Shown: positions 57,003-64,000 of the stretch, one piece after another
How the letters are laid out: each line of letters opens with the position of its first letter
Position numbering within the stretch: position 1 is the first letter of the stretch
Source of the DNA: Sporosarcina luteola
Lineage (GTDB): Bacteria; Bacillota; Bacilli; Bacillales_A; Planococcaceae
DNA: 64,000 bases
NCBI RefSeq assembly: GCF_007991495.1
Contig: NZ_BJYL01000034.1
Span: 1 to 64,000 of the forward strand
Direction of reading: 5' to 3'
Translations under genes and position numbers: made by a program
The notes under the pieces: generated by a model
What the model was told of the DNA's origin: nothing
The model's input: only the letters and a program-made list of their open reading frames with translations
Databases searched by the model: none

Positions 57003-59333
57003 ATGAAATCATCTTTTCAGCAGGAGCAGCAACGAGTGGACGATGTATTGGAAATCATTTCGAAACGGATACACAAATTGGAGGAGGATACGTCCCGACA
57101 ACGAAATGAAGTAGTAAATATCCGGAAGCATTTCTGGGATGAAATCAAGGTCAATGTAGATTCTTTTGATGATTATCTTGAAACGATCATTGGCTTAAGA
57201 CAAGAGGCACAAGCATTAGCTGTCAGCCAAACGACACATCGGCATGCAGCCAAAAGATTGTCAACACTGCGCCGGATGAAAGAAATCCCGTATTTTGGTC
57301 GAATTGATTTCATTGAAGAAGGCGTTTCAACTGAAGAACAAATCTATATTGGAATTGCAACGCTATCTGATGACAGTGGTGAAGATTTCCTAATTTACGA
57401 CTGGCGAGCACCGATTTCAAGTGTCTATTACGATTATCAACCGGGAGACGCTTCATATGTAACCCCAGGTGGACTTATCCAAGGAGAGTTACTGAAAAAA
57501 TGGCAATACCTAATTCGGGGCGGGACCCTTCAATCAATGTTCGATACGAGTCTTACAATCGGGGATGAAATATTACAGATCGCATTGGGAAAAGGGACCG
57601 ACAAGCATATGCATAGTATCGTAGCGACGATTCAGCAAGAGCAAAACCGAATCATACGTCACGACACTGGAAAGCTTCTCATCGTTCATGGTCCGGCAGG
57701 AAGTGGAAAAACGTCAGCCGCTCTTCAGCGGATCGCTTATTTACTATACAAATACCGGGAGAGTTTGAATGCCGATCAAATCATTTTATTTTCACCGAAT
57801 GCGTTATTCAATAGTTACGTCTCCAATGTTCTGCCGGAGCTAGGTGAAGAGAATATGCAACAAGTCACTTTCCAAGAATACTTGAATCATCGGTTAAGCA
57901 AGGACTATCAAGTTGAAAATCCTTACGATCAATTGGAATATGTTTTAACAGCTATGAATTCCCCTTCCTATAACTCGAGGGTTGAAAGCATCCGATTCAA
58001 AGCATCCCCGATTTTCTTTCAAGCGATTGAATCATATAGGAAATCGTTAGAGATTTCAGGATTGTTTTTTAAGGATTTGATGTTCAGAGGAAAGCCGATT
58101 GTGTCCAATGAGCAAATGGCTGAAAGGTTTTATCAGGCCGACACTTCACTCCGTTTCCATAATCGACTTGAAAAGTTGAAGGACTGGTTACTGAAAAAGA
58201 TTAATGAAACGCAAAAGCAAGAATGGAGTCAACCTTGGGTACAGGAAAAAATTGAACTGCTTAGCGATGAGGAATATCATAAGGCACATGCATACTTAGC
58301 GAAGAAGAATGGATTTAAAAGGGAATCGATCGCTGATTATGAGATGGAGCCGAAAGAACTTGCCAAATTGATTGTTCAACAACGATTAAGGACATTACGA
58401 AAAAGGGTAAAAGCGATGGAGTTCATCGATATGAAGGGGATCTATATGCAGCTTTTTGCTGACGCTTCACACATAAAGCAATGGTTGACTACGGATCCCC
58501 CAGCGGAATGGCCGGCTATCTGTCGAGCTACACAAAAGATGTTAGATGAAAATCGACTACATTACGAAGATGCCACACCTTTCTTGCTGTTGAACGAGCT
58601 TATCCAAGGGTTTCAGGCGAATCGTACGATTAAACATATCGTCGTTGATGAGGCGCAGGACTATTCACCTTTTCAGTTTGAGTTTTTGAGACGGCTGTTT
58701 CCATCGGCAAAAATGACCGTGTTAGGAGATTTTAATCAGGCAATCTTTGCGCATGCAAGCGAAACGGTTGATTTCCAAATGCTTACCGGTCTATATGGTC
58801 CTGATGAAACAGACGTGATCAACATGGCAAGAAGCTACCGTTCCACTAAACCGATCATCGAATTCACACGGAAATTGGTGCCAAATGGCGAGCAAATCAT
58901 TCCATTTGAACGTGAGGGTGAGCAGCCTGTGTTAAAACAATTGGGTGATCATGCAGAGCTGCATCGCAACATTGCGACGAAAGTCGATGAATTACGAAAT
59001 GACGGCTACAATAGCATTGCGATTATTTGCAAATCAGCCGAAGAAAGCAGAAGTGCATTTGAGGCACTATCCTCCATTGCCGACATTAAATTGTTGAGGA
59101 CCGGTTCGATGGAGTATGAGCAAGGAGTCGTCGTTGTACCGACGTATTTAGCCAAAGGCATTGAATTTGAAGCGGTCATTATTTATGACGCTTCTGAGCA
59201 TGTATATGGCGATGAGAGCCTTCGCAGACTATTCTACACGGCCTGCACAAGAGCCATGCATTATTTACAATTGTACAGTGTTGGAGAACCGACCCCCGTT
59301 GTTGCAGACCGTTTCGGAAGAATGATTCATTAG
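57003..59333 (+). CDS. helD: HelD-like UvrD/Rep-family helicase (RNA polymerase recycling factor)
   Basis: A 776-residue superfamily-1 ATPase. HelD proteins bind RNA polymerase and release it from nucleic acids. An N-terminal coiled coil (about residues 1-85) precedes the split motor: Walker A HGPAGSGKTSAALQRIAYLL (about 228), Walker B VVDEAQDYSPFQFEFL, and C-terminal motifs NMARSYRSTKPI, YLAKGIEFEAVII and FYTACTRAMHYL. The length matches B. subtilis HelD. ATG 57003 lies ten bases after AAGGAG; GTG 56994 is too close to it. Confidence 0.93.
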   Translation: MKSSFQQEQQRVDDVLEIISKRIHKLEEDTSRQRNEVVNIRKHFWDEIKVNVDSFDDYLETIIGLRQEAQALAVSQTTHRHAAKRLSTLRRMKEIPYFGRIDFIEEGVSTEEQIYIGIATLSDDSGEDFLIYDWRAPISSVYYDYQPGDASYVTPGGLIQGELLKKWQYLIRGGTLQSMFDTSLTIGDEILQIALGKGTDKHMHSIVATIQQEQNRIIRHDTGKLLIVHGPAGSGKTSAALQRIAYLLYKYRESLNADQIILFSPNALFNSYVSNVLPELGEENMQQVTFQEYLNHRLSKDYQVENPYDQLEYVLTAMNSPSYNSRVESIRFKASPIFFQAIESYRKSLEISGLFFKDLMFRGKPIVSNEQMAERFYQADTSLRFHNRLEKLKDWLLKKINETQKQEWSQPWVQEKIELLSDEEYHKAHAYLAKKNGFKRESIADYEMEPKELAKLIVQQRLRTLRKRVKAMEFIDMKGIYMQLFADASHIKQWLTTDPPAEWPAICRATQKMLDENRLHYEDATPFLLLNELIQGFQANRTIKHIVVDEAQDYSPFQFEFLRRLFPSAKMTVLGDFNQAIFAHASETVDFQMLTGLYGPDETDVINMARSYRSTKPIIEFTRKLVPNGEQIIPFEREGEQPVLKQLGDHAELHRNIATKVDELRNDGYNSIAIICKSAEESRSAFEALSSIADIKLLRTGSMEYEQGVVVVPTYLAKGIEFEAVIIYDASEHVYGDESLRRLFYTACTRAMHYLQLYSVGEPTPVVADRFGRMIH

Positions 59334-59352
59334 AAATGCAAATCACATTTAC

Positions 59353-59390
59353 TGGCAGTTGGAATGAATTCGTTCCGGCTGCTTTTTCAT
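59353..59390 (+). terminator. Terminator after helD
   Basis: GCAGTTGGAA pairs with TTCCGGCTGC (two G-U pairs) around TGAATTCG, then TTTTTC. Sequence and layout resemble the palindrome at 56805. Confidence 0.8.
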
Positions 59391-59442
59391 ATTTAACCGG
59401 TTCGGTTGATGGGGAGAAAACGTTAAATCCAGTTGTTTCTCA

Positions 59443-59875
59443 ACTGCAGTGCTCATTTAATTGCCAGCGGGAGCCTAAATATCTCTCGACCGGTACATTA
59501 AGAGCTGTTTAATTGCTCGTGGGAGCAAAAATATCTCTCGACCGGTACATTAAGAGCCGTTTAACTGCCCGCGGGAGCCTGAATTTCTCTCGACCGGTAC
59601 ATTAAGAGCTGTTTAATTGCCCGTGAGAGCCAAAACTCCTCTCGACCGGTACATTAAGAGCTGTTTAATTGCCCGTGGGAGCCTAAATATCTCTCGACCG
59701 GTACATTAAGAGCCGTTTAACTGCCCGTGGGAGCCAAAATATCTCTCGACCGGTACATTAAGAGCTGTTTAATTGCCTGTTGAAGCTAAAATATCACTCT
59801 ACTGGTACATTAAGAGCTGTTTAATCGACCGTTATTAATACCTATTTTTCCAATCCGTAGGGTAATTAAAGAATA
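59443..59875 (+). repeat. Tandem 52-bp repeat array 2
   Basis: ACATTAAGAG recurs at 59495, 59547, 59599, 59651, 59703, 59755 and 59807, always 52 bases apart. A diverged first unit begins near 59443 and the last unit ends in TTTAATCGACCG, ATACCTATTTTTCCAATCCG. A typical unit has ACATTAAGAGCTGTTTAATT, GCCCGTGGGAGCC and CTCTCGACCGGT. First and last units diverge as in array 1. Most of the 690-base gap between helD and the lipoprotein gene is this array; the rest (59876-60010) shows nothing else. Confidence 0.92.
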
Positions 59876-60023
59876 AATGCTACCTCTTTCAGATGAAAGC
59901 TAGATTTCTGAAGGAATTCGGCAAATCTATGATAGAATAAGTTAAAATGTTTAAAGGTTCTGTGTAATATGATGCTTGGGGATAATAGAATTCAAAATAA
60001 ATGGAGGGGAGAGATGGGAGTAA

Positions 60024-60440
60024 GTGAAAAGGTATATTTTTTCACTGCTTTTAGTTGGATTAATTTTAACTAGGTGTGCCGATAAGGAATCTGCTGACTG
60101 GAAAGTAAGTCCAACGTTTACAAATGAAAATGTGATTCTGCATGGGACTAAGGGAAAATTTGGTGTTGTTAAACTGAATGGAGAAGCAGATGAGCCAGCG
60201 TTCCCAGCAGATCAAGGGAGATTGTATGCTATTTACTTTTTAGAAAATGGATTTAGTGGTCAAGCATATAAGATTACAGCGACCCACCAAGATACGGGAG
60301 AGCTTGTAAAACTTCATGAACAGGAAATTTTCAATACGGAAAGTCAAGCTAAGTTTGGAGTTAAAGAGGCGGGACTTTGGAAGATTGATGTGGCTGTTGA
60401 TGGCAAGTCGTATACAGATTTTGTTGTTGAAGCAGAGTAG
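60024..60440 (+). CDS. Putative lipoprotein, DUF4871-like
   Basis: A 138-residue protein with a signal sequence (KRYIFSLLLVGLILTRC) and a possible lipobox at Cys18, with Arg at -1 where Ala, Gly or Ser is usual. The body (DWKVSPTF; LHGTKGKFGVV; TATHQDTGELVKL; GLWKIDVAVDGKSY) resembles DUF4871 proteins of Bacillus by eye. The function is unknown. GTG 60024 is preceded by GGAGGGGAG; an ATG at 60014 is in another frame. Confidence 0.65.
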   Translation: MKRYIFSLLLVGLILTRCADKESADWKVSPTFTNENVILHGTKGKFGVVKLNGEADEPAFPADQGRLYAIYFLENGFSGQAYKITATHQDTGELVKLHEQEIFNTESQAKFGVKEAGLWKIDVAVDGKSYTDFVVEAE

Positions 60441-60493
60441 TTTGCAATGAACTGTCCAATCCAAAACTAAAAACAGTATAAGGAGCATTGATT

Positions 60494-60982
60494 ATGATAA
60501 ATGAGACAGATTTAAAGTATCTGCAACGTTGCATTGAACTGGCGAAGCTTGCGCTGGAGAAAGGTGACGAGCCCTTTGGTTCAGTCTTGGTATCAGCTAC
60601 TGGGGACATGCTTGTGGAAGATCATAACCACGTCGCGGGCGGTGATCACACGCAACACCCCGAATTTGCTATAGCGCGATGGGCAGCAGAGAATTTGACG
60701 TTAGAAGAAAGGGAGAAGGCCACCGTATATACTTCAGGTGAACATTGTCCGATGTGTGCTGCGGCGCACGGTTGGGTAGGTTTGGGCCGGATTGTATACG
60801 TCAGTTCGTCCGCGCAACTTGTACAATGGTTGAGCGAAATTGGGGTTAATGTTTCTCAATCGCGCGTTCGAAGTCTGCCGATCCACGATGTTATCCGTGA
60901 TACTCCAGTCGACGGCCCTGTTCCTGAACTGGCGGAGCAAGTTCGCGAACTCCACCGCCAGTTTCACGCTAGAAATCGTTAG
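60494..60982 (+). CDS. Nucleoside deaminase (cytidine/deoxycytidylate deaminase superfamily)
   Basis: A 162-residue zinc deaminase. The zinc site is formed by HPEFAIARWAAENL (His ligand and catalytic Glu, with Pro where HAE is usual) and GEHCPMCAAAHGW (two Cys). GDEPFGSVLV is the substrate-binding strand of the superfamily. The substrate cannot be assigned from sequence. AAGGAG lies before ATG 60494. Confidence 0.85.
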   Translation: MINETDLKYLQRCIELAKLALEKGDEPFGSVLVSATGDMLVEDHNHVAGGDHTQHPEFAIARWAAENLTLEEREKATVYTSGEHCPMCAAAHGWVGLGRIVYVSSSAQLVQWLSEIGVNVSQSRVRSLPIHDVIRDTPVDGPVPELAEQVRELHRQFHARNR

Positions 60983-61005
60983 GGATCTAGTAAAATATCT
61001 TATTG

Positions 61006-61034
61006 AAAACGCTCAATCCGGGCGTTTTTAATTT
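61006..61034 (+). terminator. Terminator after the deaminase gene
   Basis: AAAACGC and GCGTTTT pair around a short loop, followed by TTTTAATTT. Confidence 0.65.
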
Positions 61035-61124
61035 GCTTTTTCTGCTGTTTTATTTTTCACTCGGCATTTTTATCTTATAGTGATATAATAACTTGTTGGT
61101 ATATTTCATTTGGAGGTCCTATCA

Positions 61125-62186
61125 TTGAGGCAATCTACTTATTCGGAGTCGTCCAGATCTAAAAGGACGATTATTTTCGTTATAGCATTCTTTTTAATTG
61201 CGATTGCAGGATTGGCGTATGTTAAGTGGGTCCCATATTACGGAAAAAGTTTCTTGGCGGCTACAACCCATTCAATCGGTGATTCCATTTTGGGTGATCC
61301 GTCTGCCACAGGTTCTTTTTCATGGGAAAGTGCTACGTCATATGCTTTAACATATTTTAAGGCTGTTTGGAAAGCGGCTGTATTAGGAATCATTTTGGGA
61401 TCGTTGATACAGGTTTTACTTCCCGCTAACTGGCTGCTGAAAGTACTTGGTAAAACCTCGTTTGGGAGCACCGCGATTGGCGGTCTGTCGGCACTTCCAG
61501 GAATGATGTGTACATGTTGTGCCGCTCCCGTTGCTGTAGGTTTACGCAAGAAAAATGCGTCTGTCGGCGCAAGTTTAGCATTTTGGATTGGCAATCCGAT
61601 GCTAAATCCGGCAACGTTGATTTTCATGACGTTTGTGTTGTCATGGAAATTCACTTTATTACGTGTCGTCTTCGGCATCGTGTTAACGTTCGGCGTTAGC
61701 TATTTAGCGAATCGGTTCGTCAAACAGACAAACTCTGTAGATATTGAATCCATTATGGACAAGGCGCCGATGGAAGAGACAGGATCATTCCTGGTGAGAT
61801 GGATGAAAAGCTTAGGATCAATGTCCCTCTATATTCTTCCAGCGTATGTTTTATCTGTTCTTTTAATGGGGGCTGTACGTGTGTGGCTGTTCCCACATGT
61901 TGGCGAAGTCGCCGCGAATACGATTGTCACGATTATTCTATTTTCGATTGCCGGGATGCTGTTTGTCATTCCTACCGCGGCAGAAATCCCGATCATTCAA
62001 ACATTTATGTCCTTTGGGCTAGGCGGGGGCCCTGCTGCTGCACTTCTTGTCACGTTGCCTGCCATTAGTCTGCCCTCACTTCTATTGGTGGCAAGATCAT
62101 TTCCAAAACGTGTCTTATTATTTGTGAGTGCAGCAGTTGTTACATTAGGGATAGTTAGCGGCTTGGTCGGTATGGTTTTATTGTGA
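61125..62186 (+). CDS. YraQ/ArsP_1-type permease
   Basis: A 353-residue protein with about eight to ten membrane helices in two related halves. The motif LSALPGMMCTCCAAPVAVGL, with a Cys pair, followed by ASLAFWIGNPMLNPATLIFM is characteristic of the PF03773 permease family, which includes ArsP organoarsenical exporters. The second half repeats the pattern (VIPTAAEIPIIQTFMSFGLG). The substrate is unknown. TTG 61125 lies seven bases after GGAGGT. Confidence 0.85.
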   Translation: MRQSTYSESSRSKRTIIFVIAFFLIAIAGLAYVKWVPYYGKSFLAATTHSIGDSILGDPSATGSFSWESATSYALTYFKAVWKAAVLGIILGSLIQVLLPANWLLKVLGKTSFGSTAIGGLSALPGMMCTCCAAPVAVGLRKKNASVGASLAFWIGNPMLNPATLIFMTFVLSWKFTLLRVVFGIVLTFGVSYLANRFVKQTNSVDIESIMDKAPMEETGSFLVRWMKSLGSMSLYILPAYVLSVLLMGAVRVWLFPHVGEVAANTIVTIILFSIAGMLFVIPTAAEIPIIQTFMSFGLGGGPAAALLVTLPAISLPSLLLVARSFPKRVLLFVSAAVVTLGIVSGLVGMVLL

Positions 62187-62204
62187 AAAAGTTGTATACA
62201 AACG

Positions 62205-62240
62205 AGAGGAAAGCCTTCGAGAAAAAGGCTTTCCTCTTTG
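62205..62240 (+). terminator. Terminator after the permease gene
   Basis: AGAGGAAAGCCTT pairs with AAGGCTTTCCTCT, followed by TTGTG; the T run is short. Confidence 0.75.
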
Positions 62241-62348
62241 TGTTTTTGAAGTCTTCATCTTCATATGCTTGCAAGAGAAAAGGGAATACTGCCTCCTATA
62301 TCGAATGTAAAAGATAGAAAGAAGTATAGGGGAGAATGGGGGAGCTCA

Positions 62349-64000
62349 ATGGGGTATGATGTAATCGTAGTTGGAGCTGGGCTAGCTGGTCTTGTGGCAA
62401 CGGCTGAATTGACTAAGGCAGGCAAGAAGGTTTTATTAGTGGATCAGGAATCAGAAGAATTTCTCGGTGGACAAGCTTGGTGGTCTTTTGGTGGGCTGTT
62501 TCTTGTTGATTCGCCTGAACAAAGGCGCCTTGGTATTAAAGATTCTTATGAACTTGCCATGCAAGATTGGATGGGGAGCGCTGGATTTGACCGGGAAGCC
62601 GATGAAGATTATTGGGCTAGAAAGTGGGCGGAAGCTTATGTCGAATTTGCCGCTGGAGAGAAAAGGGAATGGCTGCGTTCGCTTGGCATTCGCTTTTTTC
62701 CGGTAGTTGGATGGGCGGAACGTGGGGGCTATTTAGCAGAAGGACATGGGAATTCAGTTCCTAGGTTTCATATTGTGTGGGGAACAGGCCCAGGCATTGT
62801 CCACCCGTTTGAAAAGGCTGTTCGTCAAGGGATCGATGACGGTTTAGTCGATTATCGACCACGGCACCAAGTCGACGAATTATTGACGAACAATGGGACA
62901 GTGATCGGAGTTCAAGGATCTATTCTTGAAGGAAGTGATGTGAAAAGAGGGGAAACAAGTTCGCGCACGATCATCGGTGAATTTACATATAAGGCACCTT
63001 CAGTCGTTGTTTGTAGTGGCGGAATCGGTGCGAACTTTGACATGGTCAAAGAAAATTGGCCGAAACGTCTCGGCAACCCTCCCGACAAAATGATTTCGGG
63101 TGTGCCCGCTCATGTGGATGGCAGAATGTTGCCGATTACTGAAAAGGCAGGCGGACGTATCGTCAATAAAGATCGGATGTGGCATTATACGGAGGGCATA
63201 AAAAATTGGAATCCGATTTGGCCATCACACGGTATCCGTATTCTCCCCGGGCCTTCCTCCATATGGCTGGATGCTGAAGGGAATCGCTTTCCGGCGCCGA
63301 ATTTCCCAGGGTTCGATACACTTGGAACGTTGCAAACGATACAGCAGACGGGATATGACTACTCTTGGTTCATCCTGACAGAAAAAATTATTGAAAAAGA
63401 ATTTGCACTATCTGGATCTGAGCAGAACCCGGATCTAACCGGAAAAAGCATCCGCCAAGTCCTGTCCAGAGTGCTACCAGGTCCTCCTGCGCCCGTAAAG
63501 GCTTTTATGGACAAGGGGGAAGACTTCATTGTCGCTAAGTCATTAGAGGAGTTGGTTCAGGGTATGAATGACCTTGTTGGCAATGAATTATTGGACGTTG
63601 CGCATATTGAACGGCAGCTGCTTGCAAGGGATCGTGAAATGGAAAACACTTTTACAAAAGATCTTCAAATTACCGCAATGCGCGGGGCGAGGAATTATAT
63701 TGGGGACAAATTGATCCGTGTTGCTAAACCTCATAAAATATTGGACGAAAAAAATGGCCCTCTCATCGCAGTTCGTCTGAACATCTTGACAAGAAAAACG
63801 TTAGGCGGTCTTCAAACCGATCTGGAAGGCCGTGTTCTGAATGACACGGGAAAGGCTGTGCCGGGTTTGTATGCGGCAGGGGAAGTTGCCGGTTTTGGCG
63901 GAGGAGGAGTACATGGATACAGGGCACTTGAAGGGACCTTCTTAGGCGGTTGCCTATTCTCCGGAAGGCAAGTTGGAAGAGCACTTAGTAAAATAAAATG
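62349..64000 (+). CDS. FAD-binding dehydrogenase (KstD / fumarate-reductase flavoprotein-like), reaching the window edge
   Basis: An open frame of 550 codons whose last two bases (TG) could begin a stop just outside. The N-terminal FAD motif is VIVVGAGLAGLVATAEL with the acidic VDQES. GGQAWWSFGGLFLVDSPEQR, APSVVVCSGGIGANF and the C-terminal PGLYAAGEVAGFGGGGVHGY are typical of the 'FAD-binding dehydrogenase' group related to 3-ketosteroid delta-1-dehydrogenases. The substrate is unknown. ATG 62349 follows GGGGGAG. Confidence 0.88.
   Translation, partial: MGYDVIVVGAGLAGLVATAELTKAGKKVLLVDQESEEFLGGQAWWSFGGLFLVDSPEQRRLGIKDSYELAMQDWMGSAGFDREADEDYWARKWAEAYVEFAAGEKREWLRSLGIRFFPVVGWAERGGYLAEGHGNSVPRFHIVWGTGPGIVHPFEKAVRQGIDDGLVDYRPRHQVDELLTNNGTVIGVQGSILEGSDVKRGETSSRTIIGEFTYKAPSVVVCSGGIGANFDMVKENWPKRLGNPPDKMISGVPAHVDGRMLPITEKAGGRIVNKDRMWHYTEGIKNWNPIWPSHGIRILPGPSSIWLDAEGNRFPAPNFPGFDTLGTLQTIQQTGYDYSWFILTEKIIEKEFALSGSEQNPDLTGKSIRQVLSRVLPGPPAPVKAFMDKGEDFIVAKSLEELVQGMNDLVGNELLDVAHIERQLLARDREMENTFTKDLQITAMRGARNYIGDKLIRVAKPHKILDEKNGPLIAVRLNILTRKTLGGLQTDLEGRVLNDTGKAVPGLYAAGEVAGFGGGGVHGYRALEGTFLGGCLFSGRQVGRALSKIK

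Noticed and set aside
55292-59875. 52-bp arrays as CRISPR
   Set aside because: Units follow each other directly with no unique spacers, and no cas gene is present. They are ordinary tandem repeats.
60494-60982. HPE instead of HAE as an inactivating change in the deaminase
   Set aside because: The zinc-binding His and catalytic Glu are both kept; only the middle residue differs.

Overview
The window is chromosomal DNA from an endospore-forming Firmicute of the order Bacillales. Gene content and order follow the Bacillus subtilis yqhQ-yqjQ region: yqhQ, yqhR, aroQ, yqhT, efp, spoIIIA, accBC, yqhY, nusB, folD, xseAB, ispA, dxs, tlyA, argR, recN, spoIVB, spo0A, bkd, yqiW, dinB, rnz, namA, proI, yqjPQ. 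A methylmalonyl-CoA mutase cluster, an unusual BkdR and GC-rich dispersed repeats suggest Planococcaceae, perhaps Sporosarcina-like. That placement is inference.

Layout. 1-1083: end of a sigma factor gene and its anti-sigma gene, the latter broken by one in-frame TAA. 1216-4948: yqhQ (minus), then yqhR, aroQ, yqhT and efp. 4949-8099: a reduced spoIIIA operon. spoIIIAA and spoIIIAB are absent and replaced by repeat-rich sequence; AE, AF and AG are short. 8250-19667: housekeeping operons for fatty-acid synthesis, transcription, folate, DNA repair, isoprenoids and arginine control. 19815-21787: a compact spoIVB, then spo0A with upstream 0A boxes. 21936-24513: a DUF342/FapA protein, a GDPD phosphodiesterase and a DUF2627 protein. 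24640-34917: the branched-chain 2-keto acid operon bkdR-ptb-bcd-buk-lpdV-bkdAA-bkdAB-bkdB. 35122-42769: mutA, mutB, meaB, brxB, the micro-ORF prli42 (minus), mce and mmdA. Together with bkd, these would take valine and isoleucine carbon through propionyl-CoA and methylmalonyl-CoA to succinyl-CoA.

42797-46607 holds an M20 peptidase, an orphan cheW, dinB and rnz. 46662-51180 is on the minus strand: namA, proI behind a T-box leader, and a zinc-ribbon/SPFH pair (ydjG/ydjI-like) behind a textbook SigW promoter. 51345-55269 has yqjP, yqjQ, an alpha/beta SASP gene (minus), a divergent HPr-kinase paralogue with a nearby 0A box, and a DUF2785 gene. 55270-60023 is an accessory segment with two arrays of the same 52-bp tandem repeat, a GC-rich dispersed repeat, DUF2500, OsmC and helD. 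60024-64000 carries a putative lipoprotein, a deaminase, a permease and a flavoprotein that reaches the right edge.

Most notable points: the cut-down SpoIIIA channel operon; a BkdR lacking the GAFTGA loop and placed behind a SigA promoter in one operon with its targets; the paired 52-bp arrays; the perfect SigW promoter; and the HprK paralogue facing a spore-protein gene across a 0A box.
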